Source of the DNA: Sphingomonas sp. SUN039
Lineage (GTDB): Bacteria; Pseudomonadota; Alphaproteobacteria; Sphingomonadales; Sphingomonadaceae
Assembly (NCBI RefSeq): GCF_024758725.1
Contig: NZ_CP096972.1
Location: 2,834,001 to 2,898,000, forward strand
DNA length: 64,000 nucleotides
Direction of reading: 5' to 3'
In this document: positions 53,578 through 61,197 of the stretch, one piece after another
Layout of the letters: each line of letters begins with the position of its first letter
How positions within the stretch are numbered: the first letter of the stretch is position 1
Notes under the pieces: generated by a model
Seen by the model: only the letters and a program-made list of their open reading frames with translations
Database searches by the model: none
Told to the model about the DNA's origin: nothing
Position numbers and translations under genes: made by a program

Positions 53578-54735
53578 ATGACAGCGATAGCGTTTCTGTT
53601 TGCAACGGCAAGCGTCGCGACCGCGCCTGTCGCCACCGCGCGGGCCGAGTTCAATGCGCAGCGCATCACGCACGCAACTGCGACGGGGATCGCCGACAAG
53701 ACAACATCGCGCGCCGCGACTGTCGACGATCCGGTGCGCGTCGCCAGCGTGTCGAAAATGGTCGTCGCGCTGGGGGTGATGCGGCTGGTCGAGGCAGGCA
53801 AGCTCGACCTCGACCGCGATGTGTCGGCCTATCTCGGCTGGACGCTGCGCAATCCCGACTTCCCCGAAGTGCCGATGACGCTGCGGATGCTGTTGTCGCA
53901 CACCTCGGGCCTGCGCGACGATGCCGATTACGCGATCCCGCTCGGGGATAGCGTCCGCGCCCGGCTGGGCGACCGGCGGGCGTGGGACGTTGAGCACCAT
54001 CCCGGCAACTGGTTCCGCTACAGCAATCTCAACTTCCCGGTGATTGCCAGCGTGATGGAGGCGGCGACCGGCGAGCGGTTCGACCGGTTGATGGCGCGGC
54101 TGGTGTTCAAGCCGCTGAAGATCGACGCGTGCTACAACTGGACAATGTGCAGCGACGCCAAGCTCGCACGCAAGGTCGTGCTTTACGACGCAGGCGGGCC
54201 GGTGCGGACCGATGGCTTTGCGACCTTGCGCCCCGACTGCCCGGTTCGGCTGTTGCAAGCGACGACGCCCTGCGACCTCAACGCCTACACCCCCGGCAGC
54301 AATGGTGCGCTGTTCAGCCCGCAGGGGGGCATGCGGATTTCGGCGCGCGATCTGGCACGGATCGGGCAGCTGTTTGTAAAGCGCGGGGCCGGCTTTCTCA
54401 AACCCGCCTCGCTCGCCGAAATGGCGAAGCCGCACTGGACGTTCGACGGCGGCAATGGCGATACCGAGGGCGGATTTTATTGCAGCTATGGCCTCGCCGT
54501 GCAGATCCTCGCCACGCCCAACATGCCCGATTGCCATGACGACCTGTTCGGCGACGGCGTGCGCCGCATCGGCCATGCGGGCGAGGCGTACGGGCTGCGC
54601 TCGGGGCTGTGGATCGACAGGAAGCGCGGCAAGGGCGTGGCGTTCTTTGCTACCGCCGTGCCCGACGACGCGACCGGCAAAGGCGCGCATTCGGCGTTTA
54701 CGCCGGTCGAGGAGCAATTAGCCAAGGGGAAATGA
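53578..54735 (+). CDS. Exported serine hydrolase, beta-lactamase class C/D-aminopeptidase family
   Basis: 385 residues from ATG 'MTAIAFLFATASVATAPVATARAEF' (signal peptide). 'RVASVSKMVVALGVMRLVEAGKLDLDRDV' contains SxxK (S-V-S-K), 'WFRYSNLNFPVIASVMEAATG' contains YxN (Y-S-N), and 'GHAGEAYGLRSGLWID' is at the H/K-x-G position. These enzymes act on D-alanyl or ester bonds. Overlaps the following D-aminoacylase-like gene (ATGA), so the two are co-translated. Confidence 0.9.
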   Translation: MTAIAFLFATASVATAPVATARAEFNAQRITHATATGIADKTTSRAATVDDPVRVASVSKMVVALGVMRLVEAGKLDLDRDVSAYLGWTLRNPDFPEVPMTLRMLLSHTSGLRDDADYAIPLGDSVRARLGDRRAWDVEHHPGNWFRYSNLNFPVIASVMEAATGERFDRLMARLVFKPLKIDACYNWTMCSDAKLARKVVLYDAGGPVRTDGFATLRPDCPVRLLQATTPCDLNAYTPGSNGALFSPQGGMRISARDLARIGQLFVKRGAGFLKPASLAEMAKPHWTFDGGNGDTEGGFYCSYGLAVQILATPNMPDCHDDLFGDGVRRIGHAGEAYGLRSGLWIDRKRGKGVAFFATAVPDDATGKGAHSAFTPVEEQLAKGK

Positions 54736-56414
54736 CCATGCGCCGGATACCGATCGTCGCCGCATTGCTGCTCACGGGCGCCGCGCCCCCGCCCGCCTAT
54801 GACCTTATCGTCCGGGGCGGGACGATCTATGACGGCACCGGCGGCACGCCATACAAGGGCGATGTTGCGATCAAGGGCGACCGGATCGTCGCGGTCGGCA
54901 AAGTACGCGGCACGGCCAAACGCACAGTCGATGCAAAGGGCCTCGCCGTCGCACCCGGCTTCATCAACATGCTCAGCTGGGCCAATGAATCGCTGATCGC
55001 CGACGGGCGCGGGATGAGCGACACCAAACAAGGCGTCACTCTCGAAGTGATGGGCGAAGGCTCGTCGATGGGACCGCTCAACCCCGAGATGAAAGCCAAC
55101 GCCACCCGGCGGCAGGGGGACATCAAATTCCCCATCGGCTGGACCAGCCTGCGCCAGTATCAGGACTGGCTGACGATGCGCGGCATCACCCCCAATATCG
55201 CCAGCTACGTCGGTGCGACGACGGTGCGGATCAACGTGCTCGGCGAAAACGATGTCGATCCCACCCCCGCGCAGCTCAGGCGGATGCAGGCGCTTGTCCG
55301 CACCGCGATGAACGAGGGCGCGCTGGGCGTCGGCTCCAGCCTGATCTACGCCCCCGCCAGCTATGCCGAGACGCCCGAGCTGATCGCGCTGATGAAGGCG
55401 GCGGGATCGTGCGGCGGCAGCTATATCAGCCATATCCGCGACGAGGGGCCGCGCCTGATCGAAGCGATCGACGAGCTGGTCGAGATCGCCGAAAAATCGG
55501 GCGCACCCGCCGAAATCTATCACTTCAAACAATCGGGCCGCGCCAATTGGGGCAAGATCGACGCCGCCATCGCGCGGGTCGAGGCGGCGCGGGCGCGCGG
55601 CCTGAAAATCACCGCCGACATGTACACCTATCCGGCCAGCTCGACCGGCTTCGACGCGGCGATGCCGCTGTGGATTCAGGAAGGCGGGATCGAGGCGTGG
55701 GTCGCGCGGTTGAAGCAGCCCGAATTGCGCGCCCGGGCGCTGACCGAAATGCGCGAGGGCAAGGTCGGCGAGAACACCAGCCTCGTCGTCAACGAACCCG
55801 ACAAGGTCACGCTGCTCGCCTTCAAGACCGCCGCCCTGCGCCCGCTGGTCGGCAAGACACTGGGCGACGTCGCGCGCGAACGCGGCCAGCGGCCGGAAGA
55901 GGTGATGGCCGACCTGATCGTCGCCGACGGCACGCGCATCCAGGTCGCCTATGTCTCGATGCGCCCGGAAAACGTCGCGCGCGAAACCGCGCTGCCGTGG
56001 ATGAGCTTCGGCTCGGACGCATCTAGCCAGGCCAATGAGGGCGTGTTCATGCTGTCGAGCACGCACCCGCGCGCTTACGGCAATTTCGCGCGGGTGCTGG
56101 GCAAATACGCCCGCGACGAAAAGACGCTGACCTTGGCGGATGCGGTGCGGCGGCTGTCGGGGCTTCCGGCAGAGAATCTGCGGATTGCACGGCGCGGGAC
56201 ACTGAAAGTCGGCAATTACGCCGATATGGCGATCTTCGATCCCAAGACGGTCGGCGATACCGCGACCTTTGCCAAACCCCAGCAATATGCCGTCGGTATG
56301 CGCCACGTCTTCGTCAACGGGGTGCAGGTGCTGAAGGATGGCGAGCACACCGGTGCCAAGCCCGGCCGTGTCGTTGCCGGACCGGGCACGGGCAAATGCG
56401 TGCCAGTCGGTTAG
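54732..56414 (+). CDS. Exported D-aminoacylase/N-acyl-D-amino-acid deacylase-like amidohydrolase
   Basis: 560 residues starting in ATGA overlap with AAGGGGAA upstream. Signal 'PIVAALLLTGAAPPP'. Amidohydrolase layout: 'YDLIVRGGTIYDGTGGTPYKGDVAIKGDRIVAVG', 'GGSYISHIRDEG' (metal His), 'EIYHFKQSG' (metal His), 'MSFGSDASSQANEG' (Asp). The normal HxH after the first strand is missing: 'VAPGFINMLSWANESLI' replaces 'PGFIDxHTH', and 'GVTLEVMGEGSS' replaces the 'GxTxxxxGNCG' Cys segment. It may therefore use a single metal. Substrate not determined; N-acyl amino acids are the family standard. Confidence 0.88.
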   Translation: MTMRRIPIVAALLLTGAAPPPAYDLIVRGGTIYDGTGGTPYKGDVAIKGDRIVAVGKVRGTAKRTVDAKGLAVAPGFINMLSWANESLIADGRGMSDTKQGVTLEVMGEGSSMGPLNPEMKANATRRQGDIKFPIGWTSLRQYQDWLTMRGITPNIASYVGATTVRINVLGENDVDPTPAQLRRMQALVRTAMNEGALGVGSSLIYAPASYAETPELIALMKAAGSCGGSYISHIRDEGPRLIEAIDELVEIAEKSGAPAEIYHFKQSGRANWGKIDAAIARVEAARARGLKITADMYTYPASSTGFDAAMPLWIQEGGIEAWVARLKQPELRARALTEMREGKVGENTSLVVNEPDKVTLLAFKTAALRPLVGKTLGDVARERGQRPEEVMADLIVADGTRIQVAYVSMRPENVARETALPWMSFGSDASSQANEGVFMLSSTHPRAYGNFARVLGKYARDEKTLTLADAVRRLSGLPAENLRIARRGTLKVGNYADMAIFDPKTVGDTATFAKPQQYAVGMRHVFVNGVQVLKDGEHTGAKPGRVVAGPGTGKCVPVG

Positions 56415-56420
56415 CAGATC

Positions 56421-56494
56421 GGGGACTGTCCCCACTTAGGGACTGTCCCCTGCCAAGGTAAAGAGGGACAGTCCCCAAGTGGGGACAGTCCCTT
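56421..56494. repeat. Palindromic interspersed repeat, GGGACTGTCCC family, copy 4 (full inverted pair)
   Basis: Two GGGACTGTCCC units, then TGCCAAGGTAAAGA, then two GGGACAGTCCC units separated by CAAGT, giving an inverted pair as at 21951. Sits between two genes on the same strand and ends just before the RBS of the YdeI-like gene. Confidence 0.9.
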
Positions 56495-56513
56495 GCTCTC
56501 TGAGGGAGGCAAT

Positions 56514-57122
56514 ATGGACCCGCAATGTTTACCCGCCATCGACGCCTATATCGCGTCGCGCGCCGCCTTCGCGCAGCCGATCCTGAACCACGCCCGCGAC
56601 ATCGTCCACGCTGCGCAGCCGGGCATCAAAGAAGCGGTCAAATGGTCGCACCCGGCGTTCCTGTGGAAGGGGAAGCTCGTCGCCGGGATGGCGGCGTTCA
56701 AGGGGCATGCGACCTTCGGCTTCTGGCATGGCGCGGCCGTCACCGGGCTGTCCGAGGTCGAGGACAGCGCCATGGAGTCGTTCGGGCGGCTGACGTCGCT
56801 GGCCGACCTGCCGCCCGATGCTGAGCTGGCTGACATGGTCCGCAAGGCCTGCGCGCTGATCGACGCGGGCATCGCGCCCAAACACATGACCGAGAGAAAG
56901 CCGCGCGCCGAGCTCCCCGTGCCGCCGGCGCTTCAAGCCGCCCTTGCCGCGAACCCGACAGCGCAGGCAGCGTGGGACGCCTTCGCCCCCTCGCACCGCC
57001 GCGAATATTGCGAATGGGTCGGCGAGGCGAAACGCGAGGCAACGGTCGCGGCGCGGGTCGCCCAAACGGTCGAATGGCTGGTCGAAGGCAAGAAGCGGAA
57101 CTGGAAATACGAGAACTGCTGA
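56514..57122 (+). CDS. YdeI/OmpD-associated family protein (DUF1801 domain)
   Basis: 202 residues from ATG 56514 after GAGGGAGGC. N-terminal DUF1801-like domain 'CLPAIDAYIASRAAFAQPILNHARDIVHAAQPGIKEAVKWSHPAFLWKGKLVAGMAAFKGHATFGFWHG', C-terminal YdeI domain 'VPPALQAALAANPTAQAAWDAFAPSHRREYCEWVGEAKREATVAARVAQTVEWLVEGKKRNWKYENC'. Genetic work in enterics ties YdeI to envelope stress resistance, but its mechanism is unknown. A broken relative lies 200 bases downstream. Confidence 0.9.
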   Translation: MDPQCLPAIDAYIASRAAFAQPILNHARDIVHAAQPGIKEAVKWSHPAFLWKGKLVAGMAAFKGHATFGFWHGAAVTGLSEVEDSAMESFGRLTSLADLPPDAELADMVRKACALIDAGIAPKHMTERKPRAELPVPPALQAALAANPTAQAAWDAFAPSHRREYCEWVGEAKREATVAARVAQTVEWLVEGKKRNWKYENC

Positions 57123-57145
57123 GCGATCTTCGACGACCGCAGAAC

Positions 57146-57300
57146 TCCTCCCCAGCGCAGCGCAGGGGAGGTGGCGCGAATGCGCCGGAGGGGCGCGAGC
57201 GCAGCGAGCGACGGTCTCGCCACCCGAAACACCGTCCGCCGCTGAACGCGGCGGCCCCTCCGCCCTGCGGGCACCTCCCATGCGCTTCGCTGGGGAGGAA
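57146..57300. repeat. Long interrupted inverted repeat, sphingomonad-type intergenic element
   Basis: CTCCTCCCCAGCGCAGCGCA at the left end is mirrored by GCGCTTCGCTGGGGAGGAAT at the right end; inside are GCGCGAGCGCAGCGAGCGAC and a CCGCCGCTGAACGCGGCGG hairpin. Non-coding; a probable mobile or repeated element of the REP class. Confidence 0.8.
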
Positions 57301-57335
57301 TTGTGCAAGCCCGCCCTCAGGGACAGTCTAACACT

Positions 57336-57649
57336 ATGCCCGACACGCTCCACGACGGCACCGCCCACCCGCTCCCCGACGACCTGCGCGCGGCGCTGAC
57401 CGCCGATGTAGCGGCGGTGGCGCGGTGGCAAAGCTTGACTCTGCTCGGTCGCAACGAGTTCATTACCGAACCCTTGACGCCAAACAACCCGTCACCTGCG
57501 CGCGGCACATCGTGCGGACGGCGGAGGAACTGCACCAAGGCAAACGCCGGCCTTGCTGCTGGGCAGGAGCGCGCACCGGGCGGACAAAGCGTCGAGCGCG
57601 TGGCAGCAGGCGAAGGAGGCTAGACCACGTGCGTAGGAGGATCTGTTGA
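57336..57649 (+). pseudogene. Frameshifted YdeI/OmpD-associated-like gene
   Basis: The first frame begins 'MPDTLHDGTAHPLPDDLRAALTADVAAVARWQSLTLLGRNEFI' (to about 57465). The continuation is in the +1-shifted frame: 'LDAKQPVTCARHIVRTAEELHQGKRRPCCWAG' (57476-57572). Together they match the YdeI-type C-terminal pattern 'W..LTPLGRNEFICWVEDAKQ..TRARRI.R..EEL..GKRRPCCWPG'. The spacing between the two halves is 11 instead of the expected 12 bases, consistent with a 1-base deletion. Not functional unless frameshifted. Confidence 0.75.
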
Positions 57650-57674
57650 CAAGAATTATAATATGTTGTTTAAA
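57646..57674 (+). promoter_or_regulatory. Sigma70-like promoter with palindrome for the XRE operon
   Basis: TTGACA (57646-57651), 17-base spacer, TTTAAA (57669-57674). The palindrome TGTTTAAACA (57667-57676) overlaps the -10 and may be the operator of the XRE protein encoded 30 bases on. The stretch is much more AT-rich than its surroundings. Confidence 0.55.
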
Positions 57675-57705
57675 CACAATGAAACAATGATTCAGAAGAC
57701 ATTTC

Positions 57706-57948
57706 GTGCCCTATATCCATAATCGCATTACCCTGTTTCGCGCCGAGTGCGGTATTTCACGTAAGGAGCTGGCCGAGGCGGTTGGGGTCAACCCACAGAC
57801 TATCGGCTACCTCGAACGGGGCGATTACAACCCGAGTCTCGAGCTCGGTATGAGGATTGCCGCTTACTTTGATGTCCGGGTCGAGCTGATGTTTTCCTTC
57901 GAGCCTTTTGAAAGCGTCGCGGCGGTGCTGCGACGGACTGGAGAATAA
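57706..57948 (+). CDS. XRE-family HTH regulator (YozG-like)
   Basis: 80 residues from a GTG start. 'NRITLFRAECGISRKELAEAVGVNPQTIGYLERGDYNPSLELGMRIAAYFDVRVELMFSFEPF' is a complete XRE helix-turn-helix of the short YozG type. Such regulators usually control the membrane proteins encoded beside them. Two membrane protein genes follow at 2 and 31 bases; all three have lower GC than neighbours, suggesting acquisition as a module. Confidence 0.88.
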   Translation: MPYIHNRITLFRAECGISRKELAEAVGVNPQTIGYLERGDYNPSLELGMRIAAYFDVRVELMFSFEPFESVAAVLRRTGE

Positions 57949-57950
57949 CG

Positions 57951-58460
57951 ATGTCGAATTCATTTGATCGTATCATAGGGCGCCTGGATGCCATTTCGGA
58001 AAAGACGCCCTTCCCGGCGATGATGCGCGGCGAGGTCAATCAGCGGCCTCGGCCGAGAAAATTTCTGCCGGCCTTGTTAATCGCGGCATCGGTCGTCGCA
58101 TTGGCCATGGCTATTGCAGGATCGAAATTTGCCCTTTCCGTTATGATGATGACCTTCGTCACCACACTCATAGTGCAGTGGTTTGGGCCGATGCGGGGCA
58201 AGAGTGCGAATGCGCCCTACGATGAGCGCGAGCGGGCGAGCTATATCAAGGCGCGGCTGATCGGTGTCAGCTGGGCGCTCACTCTCGTCGTTGTCGGCTG
58301 CATGGTGCGTTCGCTCAGCGGGATGCTTCCGCCGATTTGGCAACCGACCGAGCCGACGCATTGGCAACTGCTCTACATCTTCCTGATCAGCATTGCCGCG
58401 AACGTATCGATGCTCGCCCTGAGCTGGACGATGCCTGCGCCGGTCGATGACGATGAATAG
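57951..58460 (+). CDS. Small membrane protein of the XRE module (1)
   Basis: 169 residues with four predicted TM helices (about 37-53, 58-77, 101-121, 139-158). The central cytoplasmic-loop motif 'YDERERASYIKARLIGVSWAL' carries D-E-R-E, found again in the next gene's product. Function not recognised; similar XRE-linked membrane proteins are of unknown role. Confidence 0.8.
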   Translation: MSNSFDRIIGRLDAISEKTPFPAMMRGEVNQRPRPRKFLPALLIAASVVALAMAIAGSKFALSVMMMTFVTTLIVQWFGPMRGKSANAPYDERERASYIKARLIGVSWALTLVVVGCMVRSLSGMLPPIWQPTEPTHWQLLYIFLISIAANVSMLALSWTMPAPVDDDE

Positions 58461-58491
58461 CACCAGCATTCAAAACGGCGGGAGAGCCACG

Positions 58492-58950
58492 ATGAAGACC
58501 TTTACAAATCATCGAGCAGGACTTGGGGTCGCGGCGTGCCTCGCGATGTTTGTCGGCGCATTCATGATCGGCATGGACAGGTTGGAAGGACCGATCTGGA
58601 CTGCGGGCTTAATCCTTTGGGTCGCTGCTTTGGTACTCGAGTGCGTCGTGCGTGCTTCGCCTTATGAACGCATTGTCCGCTTTAGTCTGCCGTGGAACGA
58701 CGACCGGCCTGATCTCGACGAACGCGAACTCGGCTTGCGCAGCCGCGCCTATGAAGCCAGCTATGTGCTGATGATATTCGGAGCGATTGTCCTGCTTCTA
58801 CCGGTTATAGTTTATATGGATTTGAAAGGCGGTATTAAGGGCTTTTTCCTGATCATGTCATTCACTGGATCAGGAATGATGCTGCCGACGATTGTCCTTG
58901 AATGGATTGCACCTGCAAGCGGACGCAAGGACGATCTCGAGGAGACGTGA
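58492..58950 (+). CDS. Small membrane protein of the XRE module (2)
   Basis: 152 residues from ATG 58492, which follows GGGAGAG; an upstream ATG at 58447 overlaps the previous gene and lacks an RBS. Four TM segments (about 9-27, 33-51, 90-110, 116-136). 'DRPDLDERELGLRSRAYEASYVLMIFG' repeats the DERE motif and spacing of the preceding protein, so the pair are diverged paralogues. Probably act together, perhaps as a heteromer; this is inference. Confidence 0.78.
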   Translation: MKTFTNHRAGLGVAACLAMFVGAFMIGMDRLEGPIWTAGLILWVAALVLECVVRASPYERIVRFSLPWNDDRPDLDERELGLRSRAYEASYVLMIFGAIVLLLPVIVYMDLKGGIKGFFLIMSFTGSGMMLPTIVLEWIAPASGRKDDLEET

Positions 58951-58951
58951 T

Positions 58952-60472
58952 TCACACCCCCTCCAGCAACCGCTCCTCCCTGATCTTCGCGCTCCACATT
59001 TGCGGCGCGAGCGTGTGGACATTCGCCCCCGCGCTATCCACCGCGACTGTCACCGGGAAATCCTTCACCTCGAACTCATAGATCGCCTCCATGCCGAGAT
59101 CGGCGAAGCCCACGACTTTCGAGCCCTTGATCGCGCGTGCCACGAGGTAGGCCGCGCCGCCGACGGCCATCAGGTACGCGCTCTTGTGCTTGGCGATCGC
59201 GGCGGTTGCGGCGGGGCCGCGTTCGGCCTTGCCGACGCAGGCGAGCAGGCCTTGCTCGAGCATTATGTCCATGAACTTGTCCATGCGCGTCGCCGTCGTC
59301 GGGCCGGCGGGGCCGACGATTTCCTCGCCGACCGGGTCGACCGGGCCGACGTAGTAGATGACGCGGCCCGCGAATTCGACGGGGAGCGGCTCGCCTTTCG
59401 CCAGCATATCCGCGATGCGCTTGTGCGCGGCGTCGCGGCCGGTGAGCATCTTGCCGTTGAGGAGCAGCCGGTCGCCCTGTTGCCAGCCCTGCACGTCGGC
59501 GGCGGTCAGCGTGTCGAGATCGACGCGGATCGACGCCGCATCGGGCTGCCAGTCGACCTTGGGCCAGTCGTCGAGGTTCGGGGTTTCTAGGAAGACCGGC
59601 CCGCTGCCGTCCAAAGTGAAATGCGCGTGGCGGGTCGCGGCGCAATTGGGGATCATCGCGACCGGCTTCGACGCGGCATGCGTCGGGTAATCCAGGATTT
59701 TGACGTCGAGGATCGTCGCGAGCCCGCCCAAGCCCTGCGCGCCGATGCCGAGCGCGTTGACCTTGTCGAAAATCTCGACGCGCAGCTTCTCGACGTCGGT
59801 GCGGGGGCCGCGCGCCTTCAACTCGGCCATGTCGATATGGCCCATCAGCGATTCCTTGGCGAGAGACATCGCCTTTTCCGCCGTGCCGCCGATGCCGATG
59901 CCGAGCATCCCCGGCGGGCACCAGCCCGCGCCCATTTGTGGGACCATTTCGAGCACCCAGTCGACGATGCTGTCGCTGGGGTTGAGCATCTTGAACTTCG
60001 ACTTGTTCTCGCTGCCGCCGCCCTTGGCCGCGACGTCGATGCTCACGGTCGCGCCCGGGACCATTTCGACCGACATCACGCAAGGCGTGTTGTCCTTGGT
60101 ATTCACCCGCGTGAAGGCGGGATCGGCGAGGATCGAGGCGCGCAGCTTGTTTTCGGGGTGGAGATAGGCGCGGCGGACACCCTCGTCGATTACGCCCTGC
60201 AGCGACCGCGTGCTGTCGAGCACGCACTGCTGGCCCCATTTGACGAACACGGTGACGATGCCGGTGTCCTGGCAGATCGGCCGGTGCCCCTCGGCGCACA
60301 TGCGGCTGTTGGTCAGGATTTGCGCGATGGCGTCCTTCGCGGCGGGGCCCTGTTCAACCTCGTACGCGGCACCCAGCGCGCGGATGTAATCCATCGGGTG
60401 GAAATAGCTGATGTATTGCAGTGCGTCGGCGACGCTTTCGATGAGATCGGATTCGGATATGGTGACGGTCAT
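58952..60472 (-). CDS. Class I fumarate hydratase (4Fe-4S)
   Basis: 506 residues, full length. Alpha domain: 'AEGHRPICQDTGIVTVFVKWG' (cluster Cys), 'VSIDVAAKGGGSENKSKFKMLNPSD', 'GAGWCPPGMLGIGIGGTAEKAM' (cluster Cys). Beta domain: 'GKMLTGRDAAHKRIADML', 'IYYVGPVDPVGEEIVGPAGPTTATRMDKFMDIMLEQGLLACVGKAERG'. Oxygen-sensitive fumarase interconverting fumarate and malate in the TCA cycle. Ends 1 base after the convergent membrane protein gene. Confidence 0.95.
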   Translation of the reverse strand: MTVTISESDLIESVADALQYISYFHPMDYIRALGAAYEVEQGPAAKDAIAQILTNSRMCAEGHRPICQDTGIVTVFVKWGQQCVLDSTRSLQGVIDEGVRRAYLHPENKLRASILADPAFTRVNTKDNTPCVMSVEMVPGATVSIDVAAKGGGSENKSKFKMLNPSDSIVDWVLEMVPQMGAGWCPPGMLGIGIGGTAEKAMSLAKESLMGHIDMAELKARGPRTDVEKLRVEIFDKVNALGIGAQGLGGLATILDVKILDYPTHAASKPVAMIPNCAATRHAHFTLDGSGPVFLETPNLDDWPKVDWQPDAASIRVDLDTLTAADVQGWQQGDRLLLNGKMLTGRDAAHKRIADMLAKGEPLPVEFAGRVIYYVGPVDPVGEEIVGPAGPTTATRMDKFMDIMLEQGLLACVGKAERGPAATAAIAKHKSAYLMAVGGAAYLVARAIKGSKVVGFADLGMEAIYEFEVKDFPVTVAVDSAGANVHTLAPQMWSAKIREERLLEGV

Positions 60473-60486
60473 GGCTCGGCCCCGCT

Positions 60487-60909
60487 ATGGTCACCTGCCC
60501 CTATGCGCCGGAGCGCCCCGTGAAAAGCCAGTTGCCCACCGATCCCGAACTGATCCGTTTCCTGCGCGAGGAACTGGGCGAGGGCGTGCCCGCCGGGGGC
60601 AGCTGGACCTTCACCGGGCCGCTCTGGCTGTGGCGCGGGAAAACCAAGGACGGAACCGCGAGCACGATGGCGTGGCATTTCGTCACCATCGACGGGGATA
60701 TCGCCGACGCGATTCGTGCCGCCGCGCCGGGGCGAATGGCGGCCTGGGGATCGGTCTATGTGACGGCCCGCATCGGCGGCACCGAGTGGCGCACCTCGCT
60801 GTTCCCGAGCAAGGAGGTCAAAGGCTATTTGCTGCCGGTGAAGGCCGCTGTGCGTAAGTCCGAGAAACTGGTCGAGGGCGACCGGATAACCGTATCGCTG
60901 GCGTTGTGA
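60487..60909 (+). CDS. DUF1905 domain protein
   Basis: 140 residues from ATG 60487 (GTG 60520 is an alternative giving 129). 'GSWTFTGPLWLWRGKTKDGTASTMAWHFVTIDGDIADAIRAAAPGRMAAWGSVYVTARIGGTEWRTSLFPSKEVKGYLLPVKAAVRKSEKLVEGDRITVSLAL' is a single DUF1905 beta-barrel domain, frequently linked to YdeI-type proteins. Function unknown. Divergent from fumarase. Confidence 0.88.
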   Translation: MVTCPYAPERPVKSQLPTDPELIRFLREELGEGVPAGGSWTFTGPLWLWRGKTKDGTASTMAWHFVTIDGDIADAIRAAAPGRMAAWGSVYVTARIGGTEWRTSLFPSKEVKGYLLPVKAAVRKSEKLVEGDRITVSLAL

Positions 60910-61096
60910 ACGTCGAATCGTAAATCACTGTGTCGCAAGAAATCTTTTTTCCTGCGCGCCATACCCCCTTGCGCGTCACGAAAACGACGCAAGTCCGGCG
61001 CGTCGCTGCGGTGCAGCAACGACGAAACGAATCGAATCTGCGACGAACCGAATGGTGACACCGTAATTTACCCTCTTGCGTCTCAAAATGGTTGAG

Positions 61097-61112
61097 CCAC
61101 TATAGCTAGCGG
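61097..61112. promoter_or_regulatory. NrdR-like box 1
   Basis: CCACTATAGCTAGCGG resembles the NrdR consensus ACACWATATATWGTGT at 11 of 16 positions. It is 33 bases, about three helical turns, before a second similar box. Confidence 0.6.
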
Positions 61113-61129
61113 TTCGGGGCAGGGAGCCA

Positions 61130-61145
61130 ATACTACAGCTTGTAT
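61130..61145. promoter_or_regulatory. NrdR-like box 2
   Basis: ATACTACAGCTTGTAT shares the core ACTAnAGCTwG with box 1. Tandem boxes at this spacing are the known NrdR operator arrangement before ribonucleotide reductase genes. Confidence 0.6.
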
Positions 61146-61188
61146 GTCGCGTTTGCGGACCTTGATTCCGCACTGGCGACCTGCGCGC

Positions 61189-61197
61189 TGTGGATAA
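61189..61197 (-). promoter_or_regulatory. DnaA box upstream of nrdA
   Basis: TGTGGATAA, i.e. a perfect TTATCCACA on the minus strand, 118 bases before the reductase gene. DnaA is known to control nrd transcription in several proteobacteria; a single 9-mer can also occur by chance. Confidence 0.6.
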
